A stretch of DNA of 19,574 bases from DATAAM01 sp036260075 (lineage in GTDB: Bacteria; Actinomycetota; Acidimicrobiia; Acidimicrobiales; JAHWLA01): contig DATAAM010000166.1 of assembly GCA_036260075.1 (NCBI GenBank), positions 1 to 19,574 of the forward strand, written 5' to 3'. Of this stretch, positions 7,880 to 15,034 are shown one piece after another; position 1 is the first letter of the stretch; each line of letters begins with the position of its first letter. Position numbers and translations under genes: made by a program. Under the pieces are notes generated by a model, which saw only the letters and a program-made list of their open reading frames with translations, was not told the origin of the DNA and made no database searches.

Positions 7880-9525
7880 TGCTGCTCCCCGGTGTAGCGG
7901 GCGGTCCGGTTGGACCGGGCGTCGGCCGTCAGCGTCGCCTGTGAGGTGAAGCTCACCACTGCTCCCGCCCCTTCCCCCGACCGGGTGGAGTTGGGCACCC
8001 AGAGGGCGGTCAGGGACCGGAGCTCGCCGATGCGCTGCAACCACCGTGCCGTCGACGTCTGGTCGAAACCGGTCGCCGTGACGTTCACCGTGGCGGGCGC
8101 GCCCTTGGCGCCGGCGAAGCTGTTGAGCCACACGTCGTTGGGGATGACGGTGGCGACCTCGTTGAACAACCGCGTCCAGGCCACGTCGTCGGCCAGAACG
8201 AGCCGAACCTGTCCCGCGCGCTGGGTGAGCTCGGTGGTCAGGGCGTCGCCGTCGGACAGCCTCGACCGCTCCTGTTGCAGGCGGGCGACGCGTTGCTCGG
8301 CCTCGTCGGCCTTGTCCTTCTCGTCGCCGACCTCGGCGGAACGGGCCGCCCACAGGGCCAAGAGGACGGCGGCCAGGCCCGCCACCGCGACACCTACGCC
8401 GACCGCCTGGCGACGGTGCTCGCGGACGACTGCGACCTCGCGGGGCAACAGCGAGATGCGTCGCACGCCCTTCTGCACCTCGCCTGCCAAGGCCAGGCCG
8501 ATGGGCACCGTCAGGAGCTGTTCGAGCTCGCCCAGCTGCTCTGCCGACGTTCCGCTTCCGACGCGGAGGCCGAGCAACGGGTGAGCGGGCTCGACTCGGG
8601 CACCGAGCTGCGACTGGAGCCGCTCCATCAACCCTGTGATGCGGCTGCCGCCGCCGGTGACGAGCACCCGGGTGATGGGGGCGGACTGCGCTTGGGCCGC
8701 GTAGTAGTCGAGCGACCCGCGGATCTCCTCGACGAGCGGCACAAGGCGCTGGGCCACCACTTGGCCGGCTCGCGACACCGCGTCTTCGGGCGAGTTCACA
8801 TCGGCCCGCCGCTTGACGTCCTCGGCATAGTCCAAGTCGACGTTCAGCTCGCGGGCGATCGCCTCGGTGATGTCGTCGCCGCCGACGAGGAGGACGCGCA
8901 CGAAACGGGGGATGCCCTGTTCGTGCACGACGACGTTCGTCACCCCGCCGCCGATGCACACGACCGCCTCGGCGCCCGTGTCGTCGAAAGCCGGAGCGCC
9001 CAGCGTGACGGCACGCACCAAGGCGAAGGGCGTCACGTCGACCGCAGACGGCGTGAGCCCGCCGGCCTGCACGCTCGCCAGGAACGTGCGCACCATCTCG
9101 CGCTGGGCCGCCGCCAGGAGGATGCGCATACGAGGCTCACCCTCGGCCCCGACGAGCTGCTCGACGATCTGGAAGTCGAGGATGGCGTCTTCGATCGGGA
9201 TCGGGATGAGGTCCTGCGCCTCGAACTGCAACGCCGCCTGGAGGTCGTCCTCGCTCATGGCGGGCACTTCCGCCTGGCGCACGATCACCCGCTGGTTGGC
9301 CACGCCGACGACGACTCGCTTGCCCCGGAAGCCGCCCTGCGACCAGAGCCGCTTGACGGCCGCGCCCACGGCGCCGACGTCGACGACCTCTCCGCTGCGC
9401 ACGGCGCCCGGCGGCAAGGTGACCTGCGCGAAGCGCTCGAGCACAGGCTGGCCGCCGCCGAGCGACAGCTCCACGGCGCGGACGGCAAAGCTGCCGATGT
9501 CGAGTCCGACGACCCTCGTCGCCAT
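7876..9525 (-). CDS. PilM-PilN fusion protein
   Basis: A 549-residue protein joining two pilus platform proteins that are usually separate. Residues 1-350 are PilM, an actin-like ATP-binding fold: GLDIGSFAVRAVEL (7-20, phosphate 1), IGGGVTNVVV (191-200, phosphate 2) and VTGGGSRITGL (289-299, adenosine site). Residues from about 355 are PilN: the PilM-binding motif ISLLPRE (357-363), a membrane helix (about 374-395), a coiled coil (about 400-430) and the PilN C-terminal domain (AWTRLFNEVATVIPNDVWLNSF and onward). PilM therefore appears tethered to the membrane by only a few residues. No in-frame restart with a good ribosome site is evident between the halves. The ATG overlaps the HTH gene stop (TGATG). 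Confidence 0.92.
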   Translation of the reverse strand: MATRVVGLDIGSFAVRAVELSLGGGQPVLERFAQVTLPPGAVRSGEVVDVGAVGAAVKRLWSQGGFRGKRVVVGVANQRVIVRQAEVPAMSEDDLQAALQFEAQDLIPIPIEDAILDFQIVEQLVGAEGEPRMRILLAAAQREMVRTFLASVQAGGLTPSAVDVTPFALVRAVTLGAPAFDDTGAEAVVCIGGGVTNVVVHEQGIPRFVRVLLVGGDDITEAIARELNVDLDYAEDVKRRADVNSPEDAVSRAGQVVAQRLVPLVEEIRGSLDYYAAQAQSAPITRVLVTGGGSRITGLMERLQSQLGARVEPAHPLLGLRVGSGTSAEQLGELEQLLTVPIGLALAGEVQKGVRRISLLPREVAVVREHRRQAVGVGVAVAGLAAVLLALWAARSAEVGDEKDKADEAEQRVARLQQERSRLSDGDALTTELTQRAGQVRLVLADDVAWTRLFNEVATVIPNDVWLNSFAGAKGAPATVNVTATGFDQTSTARWLQRIGELRSLTALWVPNSTRSGEGAGAVVSFTSQATLTADARSNRTARYTGEQQ

Positions 9526-9707
9526 CAGGCCGTCCCTCGCAGGAGGTAGGCGTCGACTTCGCGCTGGGCGATGCGATAGCTGTGCCCGACCCGCGTCGCC
9601 GGGAGCTCACCCGCGTGGATGAGCCGGTAGACGGTCATCGTGGAGACGCGCATGACGTCAGCGACCTCTCGTACCCGCAACAAGCGGCTGTCGGTTTCGG
9701 TTCGCAT
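9525..9707 (-). CDS. Small excisionase/BldC-type helix-turn-helix protein
   Basis: A 60-residue DNA-binding protein of the MerR-like HTH_17 class: LLRVREVADVMRVSTMTVYRLIHAGELPATRVG, then HSYRIAQREVDAYL. This is the fold of BldC and phage excisionases, a single winged HTH without an effector domain. I chose ATG 9707, preceded by GAGGG at good spacing, over GTG 9758, which would lie upstream of the predicted transcription start. It is the first gene of the pilMN-pilO-pilP transcript and its stop overlaps the pilMN ATG by one base. No integrase or phage gene is nearby, so a regulator or architectural protein is more likely than a true excisionase. Its target is probably the repeat array just upstream (inference). 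Confidence 0.85.
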   Translation of the reverse strand: MRTETDSRLLRVREVADVMRVSTMTVYRLIHAGELPATRVGHSYRIAQREVDAYLLRGTA

Positions 9708-9747
9708 GCCGGCCCTCGGTCGTGGTCGAGCCGCCCGCTCACGTCGC

Positions 9748-9776
9748 ACTTTACGCACAGACGGCTACATCGTCAA
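9748..9776 (-). promoter_or_regulatory. Sigma-70-type promoter of the HTH-pilMN operon
   Basis: Minus-strand TTGACG (9776-9771), a 17-base spacer and TAAAGT (9753-9748). The -35 matches consensus at five of six bases and the -10 at four of six. The expected start, near 9741, precedes ATG 9707 and its GAGGG site. The -35 is embedded in the 9-base repeat array. Confidence 0.6.
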
Positions 9777-9820
9777 CATCCTCCTTCATCTTTAACATGA
9801 ACAACAATTCCAACATCTGT
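9766..9820. repeat. Array of six 9-10-base direct repeats (putative HTH operator)
   Basis: On the plus strand units begin at 9766, 9775, 9785, 9794, 9803 and 9812, each starting with a form of (A/T)ACAT (tacat, aacat, ttcat, aacat, aacaa, aacat). Five units are 9 bases and one is 10. The array exactly fills the gap from the pilD stop into the HTH promoter, and it is AT-rich in a GC-rich region. BldC is known to bind direct repeats as head-to-tail oligomers, so this is a plausible autoregulatory operator. The repeats are degenerate, so chance cannot be excluded. Confidence 0.6.
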
Positions 9821-10590
9821 CACCCGAGGTACCAGTCGAGGATCGGGCGGCCCACGAAGAACGCCACGAAGGCGCCGAGGGCGAGGAACGGGCCGAACGG
9901 GAGGCGGTCCTTGCGTGATCGCAGCCGCAGGGCGATCAGGGCCACCCCCAAGACGGAGGCGAGGAGGAAGCCGAGGAACAGGCCGAGGAACACATGGCCG
10001 AGGCCCAGCCATCCGAGCGCCACGCCCAGGAGTCCCGCCAGCCGTACGTCGCCGAACCCCATGCCCTTGGGGCTCACGACATGGATCGCGAACAGCAGCG
10101 CGAAGGCGATGGCCCCGCCCAGCGCCGCGTCGCGGAGCGCCCGCCCGTCGCCATCGACGACGGCGGCGACCACGAGCAGCGCGGCCGTCATCGCCAACGT
10201 CGGATAGAGGATGCGGTTCGGCAGCAGGAAGCGTTCGAGGTCGACCGCCGACAGCGCAACGAGGCCTGCCGTGAGCACCAAGTACGCGGGGAGCTCGGCG
10301 TCGTCCGGAAAGCGCAAAGCGATCGCCGCGAACAGCACGGCCGTCAGCAGCTCGACCAGCGGGTAGCGCGGTGAGATGGATGTGCCGCACGTGCGACACC
10401 TGCCCCGCAGGAGCAACCACGAGAGCACGGGGACGTTGTCGCGGCCCACCAGCTGCGTGCCGCAGTGCGGGCAACGCGAACGGGGCCTCACGACGGACTC
10501 CCCGGCGGGCACGCGGTGGATCACGACGTTGAGGAAGGAACCGACCACGAGACCCACCACCGCCGAGAACACCACGACGAGCGCCGTCAT
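9820..10590 (-). CDS. pilD: Prepilin peptidase (A24 family)
   Basis: A 256-residue integral membrane aspartyl protease that cleaves prepilin leaders after Gly and usually N-methylates the new N-terminus. The N-terminal domain (VVGSFLNVVIHRVPAGESVVRP and onward) keeps the full zinc-type cysteine set, CPHC (40-43) and CRTC (65-68). The catalytic aspartates are Asp117 in ALSAVDLERFLLPN and Asp181 in GMGFGDVRLAG. About seven or eight hydrophobic helices are seen. Five proteins encoded in this window are its likely substrates. The ATG at 10590 lacks a purine-rich upstream site. Mycobacterium tuberculosis keeps a lone homologue at the matching place in its aro cluster. Confidence 0.96.
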   Translation of the reverse strand: MTALVVVFSAVVGLVVGSFLNVVIHRVPAGESVVRPRSRCPHCGTQLVGRDNVPVLSWLLLRGRCRTCGTSISPRYPLVELLTAVLFAAIALRFPDDAELPAYLVLTAGLVALSAVDLERFLLPNRILYPTLAMTAALLVVAAVVDGDGRALRDAALGGAIAFALLFAIHVVSPKGMGFGDVRLAGLLGVALGWLGLGHVFLGLFLGFLLASVLGVALIALRLRSRKDRLPFGPFLALGAFVAFFVGRPILDWYLG

Positions 10591-10664
10591 CGGCGAGGGA
10601 GGCTAGCGAGAGCGGGCGCCGTCGGGCGCGATGTCCGGGGCCGGCGTGTCACGTCTCGGCTCGG

Positions 10665-10689
10665 CCGCCGGTGCCGGCGCAGCCGGCGG
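10665..10689 (-). terminator. Weak GC hairpin after the second pilin gene
   Basis: Seven-bp arms (10665-10671 and 10683-10689) lie a few bases after the second pilin stop, with an 11-base loop and no T-run. In such GC-rich sequence this may be chance. The rest of the 102-base gap before pilD shows no clear promoter. Confidence 0.25.
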
Positions 10690-10692
10690 GTG

Positions 10693-11208
10693 CTACCAGC
10701 CGGCGGCCTTGGTGGTCTCCGCCCAGGTGATGCCCGCCGTGGTCGTGTCGGCCACTGCGGCGCAGTCGACGGACGCGGTGGCGGACTTCCCGAACGTCGT
10801 CCCGCCGGCCGCGGTGCTGACGTCGTCGACGACGTAGTAGCAGTACCCGTCCTGTGCCTTCGTGGCGAAGGCGGCGGTGTCCGCATCGGACGTCACGCTG
10901 ATCTCACTGGGGGTGGTCGCGGGAGCGGACTTCCATGTGAGCGCAGGCTCCTGCTCCTGCAGCCTGGAGACGGTGGTGGCCAGGTCGTCGACGAGATAGC
11001 TCTCTTGCTCGGTGTGCAGCGTCTTGGCCGACGTGAGCGCGGTACGAAGGTTCGACGTGGCCGCCTTGCTCTTGGCCTTGCCCTGGGCGCCGAGGAGCGT
11101 CACCACGACGATCGCGGCGAGGATGCCGATGACGGCGACCACGACGATGAGCTCAACGAGCGTGAACCCGCCTTCATGGTCTTCGCGACGCTCGCATGTC
11201 TCCACCAT
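10693..11208 (-). CDS. Type IV pilin, second paralogue
   Basis: A 171-residue prepilin. The leader ends EGG, then FTLVELIVVVAVIGILAAIVVV, with cleavage expected at Gly14/Phe15 and Glu19 at +5. The segment GAQGKAKSKAATSNLRTALTSAKTLHTEQESYLVD closely parallels the neighbouring pilin (NAQNNAKSKAAQSNARSALSAAKTVQAEQETYYLG), so the two arose by duplication. Cys123 and Cys149 probably form the C-terminal disulfide loop. It lies behind a strong intrinsic terminator, so it is probably made at a lower level by readthrough or from a weak promoter. It may be a minor subunit or an alternative major pilin. Confidence 0.92.
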   Translation of the reverse strand: MVETCERREDHEGGFTLVELIVVVAVIGILAAIVVVTLLGAQGKAKSKAATSNLRTALTSAKTLHTEQESYLVDDLATTVSRLQEQEPALTWKSAPATTPSEISVTSDADTAAFATKAQDGYCYYVVDDVSTAAGGTTFGKSATASVDCAAVADTTTAGITWAETTKAAGW

Positions 11209-11250
11209 GTAGGACTCTTCGGCCGGCGCTCGACCGATGTGACCCCACCG

Positions 11251-11287
11251 ACAAAGAAAAAGAGCGGGGCCCGAAGGCCCCGCTCTT
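11251..11287 (-). terminator. Intrinsic terminator between the two pilin genes
   Basis: On the minus strand a perfect 12-bp stem (arms 11287-11276 and 11271-11260) with a TTCG loop is followed by TTTTCTTTGT, a proper U-rich tract. It starts 23 bases after the pilA stop. It probably makes pilA largely monocistronic and sets the ratio of the two pilins. Confidence 0.93.
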
Positions 11288-11310
11288 CCGGAACTGCTGT
11301 TGCGACCGTC

Positions 11311-11880
11311 TTACGACGCAGACTCGGCCACGCTGGCGCCGCTCTTCGGCCAGCCGTCGGTCTGGGACTGACGGTAGTTCGCCGTGGCGTTGGCGGTGCA
11401 GCCCGCCGCGGCGGTCGTGCCCGTGGTCTTGGCGAACCAGGTGCCCCGGCCCGACACTGTCGTGTCCGGGTTGATGTTGTCACGCACCAGGAAGCACTCG
11501 CCGTTCTTCGAACGGACGGCCATGGTGATCTGGAAGCCGTTGGTGGTGACGTTCCAGCTGATGTCGTCGGGCGACGCCGAGACGGCGTTCGGGGACGACG
11601 TCCAGTCCAGCGACGGCTCGCCCGCCTGCAGGGCTGCCAGGGTGGCAGCGTCGCTGCCGAGGTAGTACGTCTCCTGCTCGGCCTGCACGGTCTTGGCCGC
11701 GCTCAGCGCCGAACGGGCGTTGGACTGGGCGGCCTTGCTCTTCGCGTTGTTCTGCGCGTTGAGGAAGGTCGGGACAGCGATGGCCACGAGGATGCCGATG
11801 ATCAGCACCACAACCATGAGCTCGATGAGGGTGAAGCCCTCTTCATCCTTCTCGAGCCGCTTGCGGATTGCCTCAAGCAT
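11311..11880 (-). CDS. pilA: Major type IV pilin
   Basis: A 189-residue prepilin with leader MLEAIRKRLEKDEEG and then FTLIELMVVVLIIGILVAIAVP; cleavage is expected at Gly15/Phe16, with Glu20 at +5. The helix continues to about residue 75, followed by a globular head with Cys129 and Cys161, likely a disulfide. I use ATG 11880, which has GGAAAGGGAA just upstream, rather than the open-frame start at 11907. It is called the major pilin because it has a dedicated promoter, a riboswitch leader and a strong terminator, typical of a highly expressed single-gene unit. The label pilA is by family; which of the two pilins dominates is inferred. Confidence 0.93.
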   Translation of the reverse strand: MLEAIRKRLEKDEEGFTLIELMVVVLIIGILVAIAVPTFLNAQNNAKSKAAQSNARSALSAAKTVQAEQETYYLGSDAATLAALQAGEPSLDWTSSPNAVSASPDDISWNVTTNGFQITMAVRSKNGECFLVRDNINPDTTVSGRGTWFAKTTGTTAAAGCTANATANYRQSQTDGWPKSGASVAESAS

Positions 11881-11892
11881 GTGGAATTCCCT

Positions 11893-11961
11893 TTCCGGTG
11901 ATGGCAATGGATTGCGAGCCGGAACCTGTTCCCTTGCGGCCCGACCCTTTGTCTCACCGGA
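11893..11961 (-). promoter_or_regulatory. Putative riboswitch expression platform over the pilA ribosome site
   Basis: Two alternative pairings are seen downstream of the aptamer. TCCGGTGA (11961-11954) can pair with TCACCGGA (11901-11894), eight bases. Alternatively TTCCGG (11923-11918) can pair with CCGGAA (11898-11893). Both use the same strand, which runs into the GGAAAGGG ribosome site of pilA. This suggests translational control. Which state is favoured with ligand cannot be told from sequence. Confidence 0.45.
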
Positions 11962-11963
11962 TC

Positions 11964-12065
11964 GGTCCTCCAGGCAGCCCGGCGGGCCTTCCCACGTCGT
12001 TGTGGGGATCGGCTCCGTGGCGTTGCGCCCCCGCCTTCCGACGGGTTTGCCTTTTCAAGAGCACC
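11964..12065 (-). ncRNA. Cyclic-di-GMP-I (GEMM) riboswitch aptamer
   Basis: The minus-strand leader of pilA matches the GEMM-I core. GGCAAACC lies at 12051-12044. It is followed by a 6-bp stem capped by the GNRA loop GGAA (12039-12036), then GGGGCGCAACGCC, equivalent to the family's GGGACGCAAAGCC. A second hairpin with a CCCAC/GTGGG end (about 12017-11986) has an internal loop like a tetraloop receptor. The outer P1 stem pairs GGTGCTCT (12065-12058) with GGAGGACC (11971-11964), with one G-G mismatch. The base before CAAACC is G, the position where G favours c-di-GMP and A favours cGAMP variants, and the stacking A of GCAA is kept. It lies about 85 bases before pilA and just after a predicted transcription start. 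The match is by eye, not by covariance model. Confidence 0.87.
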
Positions 12066-12080
12066 TGCTCGCAGTTCTAG

Positions 12081-12109
12081 GTATCGCCATCCGGGGCACA
12101 GCACTTGAG
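12081..12109 (-). promoter_or_regulatory. Sigma-28/WhiG-like promoter of pilA
   Basis: Minus-strand CTCAA (12109-12105), exactly 16 bases, then GGCGATAC (12088-12081). The predicted transcript starts near 12074, so only about ten bases precede P1 of the riboswitch, an independent sign that the position is sensible. No good sigma-70 -35 is seen with the right spacing. Confidence 0.55.
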
Positions 12110-12149
12110 TCCGTTTTGCGCGGCCCGGCAGGGACTTCGAGGCGACGCG

Positions 12150-12177
12150 GCGAAGGGGCCCCTGAGGGCCCCTTCGC
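12150..12177 (-). terminator. Strong hairpin after pilC, without U-tract
   Basis: A perfect 12-bp GC-rich stem (12150-12161 with 12166-12177) with a four-base loop, 23 bases after the pilC stop. No T-run follows on the minus strand. It probably ends or protects the pilT-pilC mRNA and separates it from the pilA promoter. Confidence 0.6.
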
Positions 12178-12200
12178 ACGGTCGTCGCTGTCGGCTGTCG

Positions 12201-13415
12201 CTACTGGATCAGCTTGATGACGTTGAACATCGGCATGTAGAGGGCGACCACCATGCCGCCCACCGCACCGCCCAGCACGACGATGAGCAGCGGCTCCAGG
12301 AGCGACGTCAGCGAGTTGACGGTCGCCTCGACCTCCTGCTCGTAGAACTCGCCGACCTTGTCGAGCATGGTGTCGACGGCGCCGGTCTCCTCGCCGACGG
12401 CCAGCATCTGCGTGACCATGGGCGGGAAGACCTTGTGGTTCTCGAGGCGGCGGGCGATGGGCTCGCCTGCCTTGACGCCGTCCTGCACGTCCCTCACCGC
12501 AGCCGCCACCACCGTGTTGCCCACGGTCTCGGTGGTGATCTCCAGGGCCTCGAGGATGGGCACGCCCGCTCGCAGCAGGCTGGCCAGGGTCCGGGAGAAC
12601 CGAGTGAGCGCCGTCTTGTGCACCAGGCCGCCGAAGACCGGCATGCGCAGCTTGAAGCGGTCCCATGCCCCGCGGCCGGCCTCCGTCTGGATCCACCGCT
12701 TGAAGGCGAAGACGAACCCCACCTCGGCGAGCAGCACCAGGAGGAAGTAGCCCTTCAGGATGTCGGACACGCCCAGGAGGATGCGCGTCGGCAGTGGGAG
12801 CGTGCCGCCCAAGTCGGCGTAGATCGTCTTGAACGTCGGCACGACGAACAGCAGCATCACCGTGACGATCAGCAGCACCAGCGAGAGCACGGCGATCGGG
12901 TAGGTCATGGCCGACTTGATCTTGTGCCGCAGCTCGACCTGCTTCTCGATGGTGTCCGACAGCTGCAGCAGCACCGAGTCGAGCACGCCGCCCGTCTCGC
13001 CCGCCCGGATCATCGCGATGTAGAGGCGGTTGAAGACCTTGGGGTGCCGGCCCAGCGCCTGCGACAGCGACGAGCCCTTCTCGACGTCGACCCGCACCTC
13101 CCTCAGGACGGCGGCCAGCGCCTTGCTCTCGGTCTGCTCCTCGAGGATGCTCAGCGCCCGCAGCAGCGACAGGCCCGAGTTGATCATCGTGGCGAACTGG
13201 CGGCTGAAGACGGCGAGGTCCTTGAGCTTCACCTTCGGCTTGAAGATGTGCAGCTCCTTGGAGCCGGCGCCGCCCCCCTTCTTGTCGATGGCCAGGGGCA
13301 CGTAGCCCATCTGGCGCAGCTTGTTGGCGACCAGCGTGGTGCTGTCGGCCTCGATCGAGCCCTCCAGCACCTTCCCCGCCCGGTCGCGGACCTTGTAGGT
13401 GTAGGTGTCGGCCAT
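12201..13415 (-). CDS. pilC: Type IV pilus inner-membrane platform protein PilC
   Basis: A 404-residue membrane protein that contacts PilB and PilT and couples ATPase motion to pilin insertion. The N-terminus (YTYKVRDRAGKVLEGSIEAD) is the usual PilC/GspF start. Two T2SSF repeats follow, at about residues 70-195 (FSRQFATMINSGLSLLRALS and FNRLYIAMIRAGETGG) and 273-400 (FSRTLASLLRAGVPILEALE and FPPMVTQMLAVGEETG). Each repeat is followed by a long hydrophobic helix region. Length is typical. It starts 12 bases after the pilT stop with a purine-rich GGGAACGAGAG leader, so it is co-transcribed with pilT. Confidence 0.97.
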   Translation of the reverse strand: MADTYTYKVRDRAGKVLEGSIEADSTTLVANKLRQMGYVPLAIDKKGGGAGSKELHIFKPKVKLKDLAVFSRQFATMINSGLSLLRALSILEEQTESKALAAVLREVRVDVEKGSSLSQALGRHPKVFNRLYIAMIRAGETGGVLDSVLLQLSDTIEKQVELRHKIKSAMTYPIAVLSLVLLIVTVMLLFVVPTFKTIYADLGGTLPLPTRILLGVSDILKGYFLLVLLAEVGFVFAFKRWIQTEAGRGAWDRFKLRMPVFGGLVHKTALTRFSRTLASLLRAGVPILEALEITTETVGNTVVAAAVRDVQDGVKAGEPIARRLENHKVFPPMVTQMLAVGEETGAVDTMLDKVGEFYEQEVEATVNSLTSLLEPLLIVVLGGAVGGMVVALYMPMFNVIKLIQ

Positions 13416-13427
13416 CTCTCGTTCCCT

Positions 13428-15026
13428 TTACTGGCCGCCGCCGATGAGGCGTCGGAGGTCCTGCTCGTTGGCGCAGCGCTCCAGGGCGATCTCCAGCGAG
13501 ACCTTGCCCTGCTTCACGAGCGCGGCGAGTGACATGTCCATGGTCTGCATGCCGTACTTCCCGCCGGCCTGCATGGCGGAGTAGATCTGGTGGGTCTTCC
13601 CCTCGCGGATGAGGTTGCGGACGGCGGGGGTGGCCACCAGCACCTCGGCAGCGACCGCCCGGCTCCGGCCGCCCACGGTCGGCACCAGCTGCTGGGTCAC
13701 GATGCCCTGGAGCGAGGCGGCGAGCTGCACCCGCACCTGCTGCTGCTGGTGCGCCGGGAAGACGTCGATCACGCGGTCGACCGACTGCGGCGCGTCCTGG
13801 GTGTGGAGGGTGGCGAAGACCAGGTGGCCGGTCTCGGCCGCGGTCAGGGCCGTCGAGATGGTCTCGAGGTCGCGCATCTCGCCCACGAGGATCACGTCGG
13901 GGTCCTGGCGCAGCACGTGCTTCAGGGCGGCGGAGAACGAGTAGGTGTCCTCGCCGACTTCGCGCTGGTTGACGATGGCGGTCTTGTGGCGGTGCAGGAA
14001 CTCGATCGGGTCCTCGACCGTCATGATGTGGCACGGCTTGCCGGCGTTGATGATGTCGATCATTGAGGCCAGGGTCGTCGACTTGCCGGAGCCGGTGGGC
14101 CCGGTGACGAGGATGAGGCCTCGGGGCAGGCCTGCGAACTGCAGCACGGCGGGCGGCAGGCCCAGGTTGTCGAACGGCACGACCTCGCTCGGGATGACAC
14201 GCATCACCGAGCCGACGGCGTCGCGCTGCGAGAAGACGTTGACGCGGAAGCGGCCGAGCCCCGGCACCGAGTGCGAGGTGTCGAGCTCCAAGTCGTTCTC
14301 GAACCGCTCACGCTGCTTCTGCGTGAGGATGGCGTAGATCATCCGCCGGATCTCCGACGGCGTCATCAGCGGGAACTCGGTGAGGTGCTTGATCTCGCCG
14401 TGCACACGCACTGCGGGCGGTACGCCGGCGGTGAGGTGCAGATCGGAGCCCCCGAGGTCGACCACTCGTTCGAGCAGGTCGTTCACGTGCAGCTCCTGCG
14501 GGCGGCTGCCGACGGGCTCGACCACCTCACCCGCCTGCTCGTCGATGGCGATCTCGATCTCGGCGCCCTCGGGGCCGACCGCGGCCGACTCGGAGAGGCC
14601 GTACATCGAACCGACGATGCGCTGGAGCTCGGTGCGCACGGCGAGCGCGGGCTTCACCGTCCAGCTGGTGGCCTGCTCGATGGCGCTGACGGCGTCCTTG
14701 TTCGACGGGTCGACCATGGCGACCAGCAGGTCGCTGCCCTCGATGTCGACGGCCACGGCCAGGTGCTCACGGGCCAGCTCCGGGGGGACCAAGCGGTCGA
14801 GCGTGGGGTTGACGGCCTGGTGGTCGAAGTCCACGAAGGCGAGGCCGACCTGGGCGGCCACGGCCGCCACGAGGTCCTTCTCCCCCACCATGCCCTCCGC
14901 CAGGAGGAGCTTGGACAGCGGTACGCCCTCGCGCTGCTCACGATCGAGCAGCTGCTCGAGGTCGTCACGCGAGAGGACCTTGCGGTCCACCAGGAACTCA
15001 CCGAGTCGGCGCGAAGCAGCCTGCAT
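13428..15026 (-). CDS. pilT: Retraction ATPase PilT with N-terminal MshEN domain
   Basis: A hexameric ATPase that powers pilus retraction. The core (about 170-532) has Walker A GPTGSGKS (309-316), the Asp box VEDPIEF (337-343), Walker B DPDVILVGEMRD (375-386), the His box GHLVFATLHTQDA (400-412) and the PilT signature PAVRNLIREGKTHQIYSAM (467-485). Ordinary PilT is 340-380 residues; this one has about 170 extra N-terminal residues. These contain two 24-residue MshEN motifs (7-30 beginning RLGEFL and 36-59 beginning PLSKLL) split by five residues, the layout of the c-di-GMP-binding fold of MshE. Motif II has Ser where Gly is usual. The ATG at 15026 has no Shine-Dalgarno site, and a sigma-28-like promoter ends a few bases upstream, so its mRNA may be leaderless. 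Confidence 0.95.
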   Translation of the reverse strand: MQAASRRLGEFLVDRKVLSRDDLEQLLDREQREGVPLSKLLLAEGMVGEKDLVAAVAAQVGLAFVDFDHQAVNPTLDRLVPPELAREHLAVAVDIEGSDLLVAMVDPSNKDAVSAIEQATSWTVKPALAVRTELQRIVGSMYGLSESAAVGPEGAEIEIAIDEQAGEVVEPVGSRPQELHVNDLLERVVDLGGSDLHLTAGVPPAVRVHGEIKHLTEFPLMTPSEIRRMIYAILTQKQRERFENDLELDTSHSVPGLGRFRVNVFSQRDAVGSVMRVIPSEVVPFDNLGLPPAVLQFAGLPRGLILVTGPTGSGKSTTLASMIDIINAGKPCHIMTVEDPIEFLHRHKTAIVNQREVGEDTYSFSAALKHVLRQDPDVILVGEMRDLETISTALTAAETGHLVFATLHTQDAPQSVDRVIDVFPAHQQQQVRVQLAASLQGIVTQQLVPTVGGRSRAVAAEVLVATPAVRNLIREGKTHQIYSAMQAGGKYGMQTMDMSLAALVKQGKVSLEIALERCANEQDLRRLIGGGQ

Positions 15027-15034
15027 GGTTTGTG

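Noticed and set aside
9525..9707. Excisionase gene marking a mobile element or attachment site
   Set aside because: No integrase, transposase or att-like repeat is nearby, and the gene overlaps pilMN, so it belongs to the pilus operon.
11209..11250. Fourth sigma-28-like promoter before the second pilin (GCCGAAGA, 11223-11216)
   Set aside because: The -10 keeps only six of eight bases and the -35 (TCAC) needs a different spacing (15), so it does not meet the standard of the other three.
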